64,000 nt of DNA from CBDFMG01 sp965221205 [NCBI: bacterium] (GCA_965221205.1 OZ244870.1:2170001-2234000); one strand, 5' to 3'. Positions 1 to 8,287 are shown, numbered from the stretch's first letter. Made by a program: numbers and translations. Notes: a model not told the origin generated them from the sequence alone.

Positions 1-200
1 GTGAACCGATACTCTCCGAATATACCCTTCCTGGTGCGGGATATCTTGAGATAGACGCCTATGTCGTTGTTTACCTTAAAAGCGCTGCGAGAGACCACCT
101 CACCCTTCACCTTTAGCGCATTGATCGCTGTAAATCGCGGGTGTTTTGCGATCTGATTGAGAACTGCCCCGTGGTACAGATGTTCATCGCTGATCTTCAT
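1..200 (-). CDS. Conserved hypothetical protein, 3' end outside window
   Basis: Starts at an ATG (complement of 198-200) and stays open for 66 codons to the window edge, so only the N-terminal part is present. It begins MKISDEHLYHGAVL and continues with a regular pattern containing AINALKVKG and NNDIGVYLK. I have the impression of a widespread small uncharacterised family with this kind of start, but I cannot assign a function. It lies 34 nt downstream of the truncated TIR-like gene on the same strand, so the two were probably an operon. The short distance and absence of stops support it as a genuine gene. Confidence 0.6.
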   Translation of the reverse strand, partial: MKISDEHLYHGAVLNQIAKHPRFTAINALKVKGEVVSRSAFKVNNDIGVYLKISRTRKGIFGEYRF

Positions 201-234
201 CGCATTCTCCCGTGAGCGAAATCAATATCGTGCA

Positions 235-366
235 TTAGCAGAGCACCAGGGGTTGCCGCCTTCCCGCACAAGCACCGCGCGATCGTTTGATCTGACCGAC
301 GAACAGGTACTTGTCCATCAGATTGTTGTCGAAATCGAAACTGATGAACGCTCTTGGGTCGGCCAT
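235..366 (-). pseudogene. TIR-like (MTH538/DUF1863-type) protein, truncated
   Basis: The start is convincing: AAGGAG lies 8 nt before the ATG. The first 27 residues (ADPRAFISFDFDNN, then DKYLFVGQIK) match the opening beta-strand and helix of the MTH538/ThsB class of TIR-like proteins, which are normally 120-200 residues and often act in NAD-dependent defence. After about residue 28 the similarity stops and the frame ends at residue 43, so most of the domain is missing. An internal deletion explains this best, because the downstream gene is still in place. The gene is the last one before repeat R1. Family call is from motif recognition only. Confidence 0.5.
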
Positions 367-539
367 TGCTTCTTCTCCTTGTCTGGTGCATGTCCTCTCA
401 TTCTCCCACGTCCTCAAGACGGGAACCACAGGGCCGCGCGCTGAGAAAGACAGAAAACCGAAGCACTCAGACGATTCCGGGTTCTCTCAAAGAGCACGCC
501 CCCAACAGCCCCTATCATCTCATCAGATTTGATATGTTC

Positions 540-575
540 AATATACAAAACTTATTCTTGAAAGCAAACCACAAC
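540..575 (+). repeat. CRISPR-like 36-nt repeat R1
   Basis: Plus-strand consensus of the family starts AATATACAAAACTCATT and ends CTTGAAAGCAAACCACAAC. R1 has one substitution (CTTATT for CTCATT). It separates the TIR-like block from the methyltransferase block. Read on the minus strand the repeat begins GTTGTGGTTTGCTTTC, reminiscent of type II-C CRISPR repeats. Confidence 0.85.
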
Positions 576-580
576 TTCTG

Positions 581-766
581 CTACTCAAAAGCGACACACA
601 ATACCTTCGAAACATAGTGACAATACAGTCCAGCTTCAGCAACTTTGTTATTATTCTCTTCTGCTATTTCATCCTTGAGAAGTTGTAATTCGGCAGGGAG
701 TTGATTGGCGATATCTTTGTGCCACCGGGACAGCAGCTTTCGCTTGTGGAATAATCCCCACAACAA
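581..766 (-). CDS. Possible small protein, unrecognised
   Basis: A 61-codon frame opening at a TTG directly after a stop and ending 5 nt from repeat R1. The product is helical looking and charged (for example ELQLLKDEIAEENN) with three cysteines. There is no clear ribosome binding site, and no family is recognised. It could be the decayed tail of a larger gene carried between R1 and the methyltransferase. Everything else in 576-813 looks non-coding. Confidence 0.2.
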   Translation of the reverse strand: MLWGLFHKRKLLSRWHKDIANQLPAELQLLKDEIAEENNNKVAEAGLYCHYVSKVLCVAFE

Positions 767-813
767 TCATCACGCCTACTAATCAGACATATCAGCTGAG
801 GCCGAGGTCGCTC

Positions 814-1794
814 TCACTCATATGGGAACCTTAGTTTCTTTGGGCGAGGTGAATAGTTCCTAGGAGCTTCACACGCCCGTCTCACATGAAAAAGTATGTT
901 TTCGTCGAACCAGGTGATTTGATCAAGATCGGCGAACCGATCCCGCAGTCGCCGTTCGAAAATAACCATTGCTTCATCGAATTCCCCGTCTTCGTAGAGC
1001 GAAAACGTTGAATAGTGCCGGTTGTGAGCCTGATCCATTAACTGGTCGAGCTGCGCGCTGCGCTGATAGCGGAAGCACGTGGCAGAGCTGAAGAACAGAG
1101 ACTCGGTTCTTTCGATCGACCGATACACCGTCTCGAGCTCGATCAACCGGGCCTCCTTTTCGACGAATCCCGGGAAATATCGTCCCCAAATAGTACGTGC
1201 GTTTTGCGCTGGCAACCGGGTGTAAACGAACAGATGACCATCCTCCTTGAGGCCATCACACGTCACGCGGAAAAAGTCGTCGAGATCGAAATGATGGACC
1301 GCATTGAACGAAACGACACAATCGAAGGACTGCTCGCCGAGTTCGAGGGTCTCGACCCGCGTTTGTTTCGTCTCGAAGTGATCGATCCCATTGTCGCTCA
1401 GCAACTGCGCAGCTTTTCCCAGCATTGCCTGGTTGGTGTCGATGCAGGTCAAATGCAACCCGGGCAACGCATCAAACAATAGCAAGTCATACCTGCCCGC
1501 CCCGCACCCGATATCCGCCGCGCGAACAGACGAATATCCAGCGAACTCCTGGGCAATGTGATGTATCGGCTCGGGGTCGGTCGTCCGCACCTTGCGATAG
1601 ACGGCGGACACCCTGGTGAAGTGGTCCTGCATTTCGATAATCGACGTCACGGCCGGCCTTGGTTTCATGTACGATGCCGTCTTTGCCCCCTGCAGCAGGA
1701 TCGGACTGTCTGGACCAACGGTCAGCGAGTACTCGTCGCTCGATACGGGGATTCCCACGTCGGTTGTCGTAGGTTTGCGATTCTCTTTCTTCAT
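814..1794 (-). CDS. Class I SAM methyltransferase with a catalase-derived N-terminus
   Basis: 326 residues. The body is a Rossmann-fold SAM-dependent methyltransferase: motif I is ADIGCGAGR (residues 93-101), followed by an acidic loop (CIDTNQAML) and the post-motif segment VVSFNAVHHFD. The first 35 residues ([15 protein letters not shown], then LTVGPDSPILLQ) are not methyltransferase sequence; they are the N-terminus of the clade 3 catalase encoded at 3087-4541, differing at only three positions. Residue 55 (MQDHF) may be the original start. An AAAGGAG sits before the ATG in the shared leader. The gene therefore uses a leader, ribosome site and first 35 codons borrowed from the catalase gene. 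Substrate unknown. Confidence 0.75.
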   Translation of the reverse strand: MKKENRKPTTTDVGIPVSSDEYSLTVGPDSPILLQGAKTASYMKPRPAVTSIIEMQDHFTRVSAVYRKVRTTDPEPIHHIAQEFAGYSSVRAADIGCGAGRYDLLLFDALPGLHLTCIDTNQAMLGKAAQLLSDNGIDHFETKQTRVETLELGEQSFDCVVSFNAVHHFDLDDFFRVTCDGLKEDGHLFVYTRLPAQNARTIWGRYFPGFVEKEARLIELETVYRSIERTESLFFSSATCFRYQRSAQLDQLMDQAHNRHYSTFSLYEDGEFDEAMVIFERRLRDRFADLDQITWFDENILFHVRRACEAPRNYSPRPKKLRFPYE

Positions 1795-1951
1795 GGTGTG
1801 TCTCCTTTGCGTGTGGGTTGTGGGAGTGGGATCGGCCGCGTCCCCGAGGGTTCTGCGTGCCGATCAGCGCGTTTGGCTTCATCTGGGATTTCCATTGTTG
1901 CCTTCTTTGGTTTTTAATATACAAAACTCATTCTTGAAAGCAAACCACAAC
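1690..1951 (-). repeat. Duplicated leader module, copy 1 (methyltransferase)
   Basis: Near-identical, by eye over 90%, to 4437-4699. On the minus strand it runs from the end of repeat R2 through about 120 nt of untranslated leader, the AAAGGAG ribosome site and the first 35 codons. Homology ends abruptly after the LLQ codons. Same orientation in both copies; one outer boundary coincides with the 36-nt repeat. Confidence 0.9.
1916..1951 (+). repeat. CRISPR-like 36-nt repeat R2
   Basis: Matches the family consensus exactly over the 36 nt. It forms the upstream edge of the methyltransferase block and the left edge of the AT-rich lipoprotein block. Confidence 0.9.
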
Positions 1952-2129
1952 TAAACTTCTAATATGCCTTTCGTATTCCGTCCGAAATAAGCATTAGATA
2001 AGTAGATAGCAGGCATTTATTTATGAATAGGTTTTGAAAATTATCACACGAAGCAGAGCATGCGTGACGTTTTGCAAACCTTTGAAGTAGATTGTTGTTA
2101 CAATATTTAAATAAAAAAGTAGTGAAATA

Positions 2130-2514
2130 TTAGAGTCTGTATTGTACCCTAACACCCTGCCAACCAAATACAGGCCGTGAAGGATCTTGACCTTGTATCC
2201 TGATTCTTATTCTTCTTACTGCAAATATTGCAGCAGAGTCTAAACGGTCATATCCGGAAGTTTGTACAATTTTTGCATCTTTGACGGTTCCGTCACGTCT
2301 TATTGTTACAGCCACTTCTGTTATTCCCTGCGACTCTCTTTTCAAGCGCCCATTCAGGATACTTCAAGTCCAATGCTCCAAGATTAAGTATTCCAGTAGT
2401 CTTATTAGTCATAGTTAACCTTACTCTCGGTTTACTTGTTGAAGCGCAGTTTATTACCAACAATACAATAATAAGAATACTACTTGCATGATTTTTGGAA
2501 AATTTATTATTCAT
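2130..2514 (-). pseudogene. TonB C-terminal-domain lipoprotein, frameshifted
   Basis: The ATG is at 2514. The product starts MNNKFSKNHASSILII and has a lipobox ending VINC, so it is an outer- or inner-membrane lipoprotein. The remainder resembles a TonB C-terminal domain: KYPEWALEK, then in another frame GITEVAVTIRRDGTVKDAK, IVQTSGYDRLDSAA and a terminal VRVQYRL. The two frames join around 2336-2344, where the length (385 nt) implies one extra base. Either the gene has just decayed or the base is a sequencing error. TonB domains of this type pass energy to outer-membrane transporters or serve as envelope anchors. Unlike the other blocks this R2-R3 interval is as AT-rich as the chromosome to the right. 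Confidence 0.6.
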
Positions 2515-2753
2515 ATTTTTTTCCAAATTAGCTTGATTAGATATATTGTGGAAGTGTGACACATTAAACACCTTTAATATTGTTTTGTTAAGGAGGACTC
2601 GACTGTTCAAAAAACAGAACTTTTAAATGTATATTTAAATTCGTTAATGAATGAAGCACCTTTTCTGGGTATATGATTTTCGAACCATCAGAATAGAATT
2701 TGTTTTCTTAAAAATGGCAACTATTTGAACTCATTGAGGATTCGGTTAACAAA

Positions 2754-2789
2754 AATATACAAAATTTATTCTTGAAAGTAAACCACAAC
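2754..2789 (+). repeat. CRISPR-like 36-nt repeat R3 (diverged)
   Basis: Carries several substitutions from consensus (AAAATTTATTC for AAAACTCATTC and AAAGTAAACC for AAAGCAAACC), but the ends are conserved. Separates the AT-rich lipoprotein block from the GC-rich catalase block. Confidence 0.85.
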
Positions 2790-3086
2790 GTGACAATGCC
2801 TGGTCGAATGGTTGGTGGCCCGGGGCGCATCGGTTGACCACCGGGATGCCGGCGGATGGTGCAAAGCGGATGGTGCAAACTGGACATCGCGCGAGATGGG
2901 TGCGCTGGGCGTGGCTTTGTGGCTGGAGCGGAAGGAATCGTGACGGGGTCGACCCGACGGCCGTGGGGGTCGCGTGTCCCCCGGCACGGGCGCTGAACGA
3001 CGGTTCGAGTCCGGGGCGTCGCTCTCACCCGTCCGGGTTACGAGCGCGGTGACGCCCCAGACCTCTACCCGACAGGTTAGTGAGGA
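2790..3086. other. GC-rich non-coding 3' flank of the catalase gene
   Basis: About 300 nt between repeat R3 and the catalase stop codon. No convincing reading frame in either direction. It contains a tandem 14-nt duplication (GCGGATGGTGCAAA twice, near 2853-2880). Its composition is strongly GC-rich, in sharp contrast to the repeat it adjoins. Confidence 0.5.
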
Positions 3087-4541
3087 TTAACTGCCGCCGA
3101 TCCCCTTGGCAATGCGGTCGCCGGTCTTCTTGTCGATGTTTCGCCAGTACTCGATCGCGCGCTTCTGCATGGGTTTGGATACGCCGCCCTTGAGGTGACC
3201 GACAACGTTGGACACCAGCCGGTCGCGCTGCGCGGCGTCCATGACCGTGCGGATCAGCGTGCCGGCCTGGATGAAGTCGTCGTCGTCCTTGTGCGGCGTG
3301 TACGCGGCGCGCGTGAACTCGCCACTTGCGTCCCATTTCTCCATGTAGGGATAGCGCACTGGATCGGCCTGTGGACCACCCTTCGTATTGGGGGCGTAGA
3401 CCGGGTCGGAGACATTCTGGACCCGCATTGCTCCGTCCTTGCTGTAGCTGTGAACGGGTGCCTTCGGCGCGTTGACCGGAATCTGCTTGTAGTTCACGCC
3501 GAGCCGTGCCCGGTGGGCGTCGGCATAGGAGAACAACCGACCCAGCAGCATCTTGTCCGGGCTGGGACCGATGCCGGGAACAAGATTGTTGGGCTCGAAC
3601 GCAGCCTGCTCAATCTCGGTGTGGAAGTCCGTCGGGTTCCGGTTGAGCGTCAACTGGCCAACTTCGATCAACGGGTAGTCACCGTGCGGCCAGACCTTGG
3701 TCAGGTCGAACGGATTGAAGCGATAGGTCTTGGCTTCATCGAAGGGCATGATCTGCATCTTGAGCGTCCAGCTCGGGTACGTGCGCCGCACGATCGACTC
3801 GAATAGATCCCGGCGGTGGAAGTCGGCGTCCGAGCCGGCGGTCGTGTCAGCCTCCGCCTGGCTGAGGTATTCGATGCCCTGGTTGGTCTTGAAGTGATAC
3901 TTCACCCAGAACCGCTGCTCCTTCGCATTGACCCACATGTAGGTGTGGCTGGAGTAGCCGTTCATGTTCCGCCAGGTTCGAGGGATCCCGCGGTCTCCCA
4001 TCAGCCAGGTCACCTGGTGAGACGACTCGGGCGACAGCGTCCAGAAGTCCCACTGCATGTCGTTGTCGCGGAGGCCGGAATCGGCCCGGCGCTTCTGGGA
4101 ACGGATGAAGTGCTGGAACTTCATCGGGTCGCGGATGAAGAACACCGGCGTGTTGTTCCCCACCATGTCGTAGTTGCCCTCGGTGGTGTAGAACTTGAGG
4201 GCAAAACCCCGCGGGTCGCGCCAGGTATCCGGGCTGCCCTGCTCACCGGCCACCGACGAGAAGCGCAGCGCCGTGTCCGTCTTGGTGCCCTGCTGGAAGA
4301 CCGCGGCCTTGGTGTACATGCTGACGTTCTTGGTCACTCTGAAGTGGCCGAATGCACCGCCCCCCTTGGCATGCGGCTGCCGCTCGGCAATCCGCTCCCG
4401 GTTGAAGTTCGCCATCTGCTCGATGAGATAGTGATCCTGCAGCAGGATCGGACCGTCGGGACCAACGGTCAGTGAGTGCTCGTCGCTCGATACGGGGATT
4501 CCCGCGTCGGTTGTCGTAGGCTTGCGATTCTCTTTCTTCAC
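3087..4541 (-). CDS. katA: Monofunctional heme catalase (clade 3)
   Basis: 484 residues, full length for a small-subunit catalase that dismutates hydrogen peroxide. Catalytic His57 lies in [12 protein letters not shown], the distal Asn130 in VGNNTPVFF and the proximal heme-ligand Tyr339 in [15 protein letters not shown]. The NADPH-binding region and C-terminal helices are also present. The start is a GTG with AAAGGAG placed 7 nt upstream; the equivalent codon in the duplicated leader at 1794 is ATG. It occupies the whole R3-R4 interval as a single gene with its own leader and is visibly more GC-rich than the repeats on either side. Likely acquired by transfer; function should be intact. Confidence 0.93.
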   Translation of the reverse strand: MKKENRKPTTTDAGIPVSSDEHSLTVGPDGPILLQDHYLIEQMANFNRERIAERQPHAKGGGAFGHFRVTKNVSMYTKAAVFQQGTKTDTALRFSSVAGEQGSPDTWRDPRGFALKFYTTEGNYDMVGNNTPVFFIRDPMKFQHFIRSQKRRADSGLRDNDMQWDFWTLSPESSHQVTWLMGDRGIPRTWRNMNGYSSHTYMWVNAKEQRFWVKYHFKTNQGIEYLSQAEADTTAGSDADFHRRDLFESIVRRTYPSWTLKMQIMPFDEAKTYRFNPFDLTKVWPHGDYPLIEVGQLTLNRNPTDFHTEIEQAAFEPNNLVPGIGPSPDKMLLGRLFSYADAHRARLGVNYKQIPVNAPKAPVHSYSKDGAMRVQNVSDPVYAPNTKGGPQADPVRYPYMEKWDASGEFTRAAYTPHKDDDDFIQAGTLIRTVMDAAQRDRLVSNVVGHLKGGVSKPMQKRAIEYWRNIDKKTGDRIAKGIGGS

Positions 4542-4699
4542 GGTGTGTCTCCTTTGTGTGTGGGTTGTGGAGGTGGGACCGGCCGCGTCCCCGAGGGTTC
4601 TACGTGCCGATCAGCGCGTTTGGCTTCATCTGGGATTTCCATTGTTGCCTCCCTTGTTTTTAATATATACAAAACTCATTCTTGAAAGCAAACCACAAC
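4437..4699 (-). repeat. Duplicated leader module, copy 2 (catalase, native)
   Basis: The parental copy: here the leader continues in frame into genuine catalase sequence. It covers repeat R4, about 120 nt of leader, the ribosome site and 35 codons. Compare 1690-1951. Confidence 0.9.
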
Positions 4700-4831
4700 T
4701 AGTTTGATATAGTTTGATAAAGTTTTTTTAATATACAAAACTCATTCTTGAAAGCAAACCACAACCTTGATTTTTGTTTGTTTTCCCCATATATTACTAT
4801 ATAAAACTCATTCTTGAAAGCAAACCACAAC
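4664..4831 (+). CRISPR. Mini-array of three 36-nt repeats and two 30-nt spacers (R4-R6)
   Basis: Repeats at 4664-4699, 4730-4765 and 4796-4831; spacers at 4700-4729 and 4766-4795, each exactly 30 nt. The 66-nt period, the repeat length of 36 and the unrelated spacer sequences are what a type II CRISPR array shows. R4 has an extra AT step at its left edge, and R6 reads CTATATAAAAC at its left end. The first spacer is low-complexity, with TAGTTTGATA written twice. There is no cas gene, leader or tracrRNA candidate in the window, so activity cannot be inferred. Confidence 0.7.
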
Positions 4832-4832
4832 C

Positions 4833-4849
4833 AAGGAGATCAGACAATG
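4833..4849 (+). promoter_or_regulatory. Ribosome binding site abutting repeat R6
   Basis: AAGGAG at 4833-4838 begins one base after repeat R6 and is 8 nt from the ATG at 4847. It fixes the start of the TRAP protein gene. No room is left for a promoter between repeat and gene, so transcription must begin within or before the repeats. Confidence 0.75.
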
Positions 4850-5896
4850 GCGGCGCAATCAAGACGTTCGTTCCTTAAGGACAGTGTAGCCGCCACGCTC
4901 GGCACCGGTGCAGCCGTGCTCGCCGCACCTGCCGTGCAGAGTCAATCGCCTATACGCTGGCGGCTTCAGACCTACGCGGGCCCTGCACTTGCGGAACATG
5001 TCATCAAGCCGGCGGTTGACGCCTTCAACAAGGCGGCAAATGGCGAGATGGAGATCGAACTCTACTCGGCCGACCAGCTCGCGCCGACGAACGAACTGTT
5101 TGCCGCCCTGCAAAACGGGACGATCGATGCGGTGCAGTCCGACGACGACTCGATCGCCGCTCCAACCGATGTCTCGGTGTTCGGGGGGTACTTCCCGCTC
5201 GCCTTGCGCTACAGCCTGGATGTGCCGGTTCTGTTCAACCAGTACGGGCTGGGCGAAATCTGGGATGCAGCTTATTCGGAAGTGGGTGTCAAGTGGCTCT
5301 CCGCCGGCGCCTGGGATCCCTGCCATTTCGCGACCAAGGATCCGATCTGGAGCTTGGACGACCTCGCCGGTAAGCGGGTCTTTACATTTCCGACCGCAGG
5401 CCGGTTCCTTCAGCAGTTTGGCGTCGTTCCGGTCACACTGCCTTGGGAGGATGTCACAGCTGCCGTGCAGACCGGTGAGCTTGACGGCATTGCCTGGTCC
5501 GGCATCACGGAGGACTACACGGTAGGTTGGGCCGACATCACCGACTATTTCCTTACCAATAACATCTCCGGGGCCTGGATCGGCCACTTCTTCGCCAATG
5601 AGCGGCGCTGGAACGATCTGCCGGATCATCTCAAGACGTTGTGGCGTCTTGCGATGGATTCCTCTCATTACTACCGCCAATACTGGTATTGGGGTGGTGA
5701 GGCGCAGCTGCGTACCCAGGGCGCGAAAATGAAGCTCACGACCATTCCGGATGACGAATGGACGCAGGTCGAAGCCGCGGCCGTGAAGTTCTGGGACGGG
5801 ATTGCCGCGACCAGCGAACGCGCGGCGCAAGTCGTCGAGATCTTCCGCAACTACAACCGGATCATGAACGAGGCCGGCAAACCTTATCGGCATTAG
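4847..5896 (+). CDS. dctP: TRAP transporter substrate-binding protein (DctP family), Tat-exported
   Basis: 349 residues from the ATG that follows AAGGAG; an upstream TTG in the same frame falls inside repeat R6 and is not a credible start. The N-terminus carries a twin-arginine signal (SRRSFLKD, then a hydrophobic alanine-rich stretch ending AAPAVQSQ). The rest is a DctP/TAXI-like periplasmic binding fold, with a central segment DLAGKRVFTFPTAGRF and GELDGIAWSGI typical of the family. TRAP binding proteins deliver carboxylates or related solutes to DctQM permeases, but no permease gene is near, so it is an orphan here. GC-rich, unlike the repeat just before it. It is one of only two plus-strand frames in the first 15 kb. 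Confidence 0.85.
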   Translation: MAAQSRRSFLKDSVAATLGTGAAVLAAPAVQSQSPIRWRLQTYAGPALAEHVIKPAVDAFNKAANGEMEIELYSADQLAPTNELFAALQNGTIDAVQSDDDSIAAPTDVSVFGGYFPLALRYSLDVPVLFNQYGLGEIWDAAYSEVGVKWLSAGAWDPCHFATKDPIWSLDDLAGKRVFTFPTAGRFLQQFGVVPVTLPWEDVTAAVQTGELDGIAWSGITEDYTVGWADITDYFLTNNISGAWIGHFFANERRWNDLPDHLKTLWRLAMDSSHYYRQYWYWGGEAQLRTQGAKMKLTTIPDDEWTQVEAAAVKFWDGIAATSERAAQVVEIFRNYNRIMNEAGKPYRH

Positions 5897-5972
5897 CTCA
5901 GACCTAATCTGCCGCGCCATTGCGCTGGTCGGAGTCTTTACTACCCGAAACGGGGAAGAGAAGACGACGGCA

Positions 5973-6195
5973 ATGACTCAAGCACAGAAAGTGATCAAGA
6001 CGAAGGTTGGCCTCATGGAGTTGGCCAGGCAGGTGGGGAACGTGTCGCAGGCCTGCCAGGTTATGGGATAGAGTCGTGACAGCTTTTACCGCTTCAAGGA
6101 GTTGTACGAGAAGAGAGGCAAGGCGGCGTTAGCCGAGATGAGCCGGCGGAAACCGGTTCTGAAGAACCGGGTGGCTCCGAAGATCGAGACCCAAG
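5973..6195 (+). pseudogene. IS481-type transposase, N-terminal remnant with amber codon
   Basis: Begins MTQAQKVIKTKVGLMELA and continues VGNVSQACQVMG, then TAG (6069-6071) where the family has Tyr, then [30 protein letters not shown]. This is the helix-turn-helix N-terminus of IS481-family transposases, normally about 340 residues. Similarity ends near 6195 and the DDE catalytic part is absent. Double damage (internal stop and truncation) makes it a dead fragment. No terminal inverted repeats were identified. Confidence 0.75.
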
Positions 6196-6239
6196 GTCAG
6201 AATGGTGCGCATCTCACACTTCCGGTATCGGACCAGGCG

Positions 6240-7034
6240 TTACAGGCGCCACATGACCCAAAGTTGCGCCACGTTTTCGTCGGTCGGTATACCGAGCTTG
6301 TTCCGCCAGTACTGGTACTCGACGCCGAGGAAGAGCTGATTCGAATGGCCGGTCACGGCCTTGCCGAGATCCAAGCCCAACTGCGGTTGCGCGAGAATCC
6401 ACCTAGGCAAAGACAGACCGAATTCATCCACGGTTGCCCCGATGTACTCCGCATGTCCGGTGAACCAGAACGACTGGTTTCCGACATCGAAGACGGCGCC
6501 CCAGCTCGCGTCGATCATGAAGCTGTCGGACGTCCGAGGCGCGCCGCCGCGGTCGAGCCCGTTGCTGTCGTCGATGAAGGCAGTAAAATCGGTATTGAAG
6601 AAGACGAAACCGGGAATGTCCAACGAGAAACGCGCTCCCGGCAAGTACTTGAGCACGTCGGCATCGCTGTCGAAGTTGATCCCGCCGATGAGTGCGATAT
6701 CCCGGAGGGGACCGGCGCCGACGGTTCAACCGCTCAACTTGGAGAAGCTCAGGATCGGGTACCACTCGCCGTAGAATTCCTTGTCGTTGAAGCTGTCGAC
6801 GGCTTGATCGTCCAGGAAGTCGATGAAGACGAAGCTGTCGCCCAGCGACCAGCTCGACGCCTGCTGAACGGTCAGAATCGAGGTGTAGTGCCGTTCTCCG
6901 GAGAACGGATTCGCGAGCCGGCCGTACTGGTAGTGGAACTCGGTCTGGACAACCGTGCTCGAGGGCGCCGCGAACAGAACCGCGGCAACGAGGGCGACGA
7001 GCCAGACGACACGAAGTGATGGCATATTCTTCAT
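6240..7034 (-). pseudogene. Tsx-like outer-membrane channel protein with one in-frame stop
   Basis: A 264-codon frame interrupted only by a TGA at 6726-6728 (codon 103), between SFSKLSG and [15 protein letters not shown]. The N-terminus has a signal peptide ([17 protein letters not shown]). The body alternates like a beta-barrel and ends [10 protein letters not shown]. Features such as [16 protein letters not shown] and [13 protein letters not shown] recall nucleoside-specific Tsx channels. Both halves are in the same frame and equally well preserved, so this is a point nonsense mutation or a base-call error. It lies tail to tail with the transposase remnant. Confidence 0.65.
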
Positions 7035-7144
7035 GCCGGAAGGATAAAAACGAAGGACCAAAAGCCCCGACCTGAATGACGCTCGGAGACGACAACAAGG
7101 TCGACGCAATCGAGAAACCCCCGGCCCAAACAACGCGCGAGACG

Positions 7145-7355
7145 TCAGCCGACATCCGGCGCCACGTTGAAAACGACGGCAAACACGCTCTCCCGGGGGT
7201 GATTGGTGCGGGGCAGGCTGCACAGCGCCATCATCCGCGCCATGAAACCGAGATCGGGGTCCGCCCTGGGGCGAGGCTTCGCGGAGCGCCTTCGCCGGCC
7301 CGTCCAGATCGGCCAAGGCTTCGGCAATGGGAACCAACCCTTGTTTACGCTCCAT
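7145..7355 (-). pseudogene. Plasmid replication initiator RepA remnant
   Basis: AAGGAG precedes the ATG at 7355. The first 30 codons (ERKQGLVPIAEALADLDG, KALREASPQ) and, after a frame change, ADPDLGFMARMMALCSLPRTN match my recollection of the N-terminus of RepA-type plasmid replication proteins. The stretch normally between these two blocks is deleted, and everything after SLPRTN (where winged-helix DNA-binding parts should follow) is missing. It sits directly downstream of the defence-like operon on the same strand, which points to a plasmid origin for that segment. Confidence 0.55.
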
Positions 7356-7378
7356 GATTTCTCCTTATTTCTGCATGG

Positions 7379-8287
7379 TCAAGAATCCAGAACGGTCTTG
7401 GGACCTTTTCCAACACTCGCTTCGATGCGATGTTGGAGTCGTGTGGCAAGGTCCTCGGGGTTTTCCCAGTCGATGGTGTTGTATTGCCGAATGTCGAAGT
7501 GAAGATCCTGCATATCGCCCTTCCTGCAAGTCCATATCACCGGCAGGTCCAGGCCAAGGGCAAACCCGGCCTCGAAATAGACGCCGTTTCGGTGCCCGGT
7601 GAAATCAGCGACAACGAAAAATGCCGTCCGTATGTGGGCGATGATTTCGTCATCGATGCGGTTCGTATGCTCTACTCTATCTATGCGGACCGGGTCGTAA
7701 CCCGCTTTCAGAACACCGACCTGAAACCCCTTATCGTAGGCGGGCTCAAGATCTTTGTGGAACGCCATGGCAACGAACCCCTTATCGGATTGTGCAACTG
7801 GACGGGTCAGTTCGTTGGCAGCAATGTATCCTTTCGGTAGAACGCAGTAAATTTCGGCGTCAGCAACCTCATTCACATAGTCCCTATCCAACAACAGCTT
7901 CTCAAGAAAGTAAACTTCGCCAGCATTCTGCGAATATGTTGCCGCAACGAATCTTGGCTCGGTGATGTCGACCATGGCATTCAATTCCAATTTATTTTGT
8001 CCCTGCAGCATCTCAAGCAACAGGCGTTCGGCCCGTTCGGCTATGGTCGGGAGGGGGCGAGCCGATATCTTCTTCAGCACATCGCCTGAAATCGTTGGAA
8101 CCGTGCCGGTCCTATTCTGATCGGACACCCAGCCGGAAATCTTTGCCAGGTCCGCTTTGTCGCTCTTTTCGATGATTGACCAAGCCTCAGTCGTCATCAG
8201 CAGCTTTAATTCTCTGCAACGCGGACAGTGCGGTTGGCCCGTTTCAGACGGCGTCCCGCATATTCTACAGGGGTATTGGTTTGGCAT
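7379..8287 (-). CDS. Zinc-ribbon plus nucleoside-deoxyribosyltransferase/TIR-like putative defence effector
   Basis: 302 residues. A four-cysteine ribbon lies at Cys7, Cys10, Cys21 and Cys24. A linker follows, then a C-terminal domain from about residue 165: KGFVAMAFHKDLEPAYDKGF, DDEIIAHIRTAFFVVADFTG, NGVYFEAGFALGLDLPVIW. That pattern is the nucleoside 2-deoxyribosyltransferase/TIR-like fold that binds nucleotides and in several immune systems degrades NAD or nucleotide pools. The start overlaps the end of the ATPase gene by 23 nt, with a ribosome site (GGGAG) inside that gene, so the two are translationally linked. Inference: ATPase senses, this protein executes. Function is not proven. Confidence 0.65.
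   Translation of the reverse strand: MPNQYPCRICGTPSETGQPHCPRCRELKLLMTTEAWSIIEKSDKADLAKISGWVSDQNRTGTVPTISGDVLKKISARPLPTIAERAERLLLEMLQGQNKLELNAMVDITEPRFVAATYSQNAGEVYFLEKLLLDRDYVNEVADAEIYCVLPKGYIAANELTRPVAQSDKGFVAMAFHKDLEPAYDKGFQVGVLKAGYDPVRIDRVEHTNRIDDEIIAHIRTAFFVVADFTGHRNGVYFEAGFALGLDLPVIWTCRKGDMQDLHFDIRQYNTIDWENPEDLATRLQHRIEASVGKGPKTVLDS

Noticed and set aside
3195-4475. Plus-strand frames of 203 and 219 codons
   Set aside because: They are antisense shadows of the GC-rich catalase gene.
6726-6728. Recoded TGA (tryptophan or selenocysteine)
   Set aside because: Many other genes in the same region end in TGA, and the residue is not at a Sec-type catalytic site. A point mutation or base-call error is simpler.
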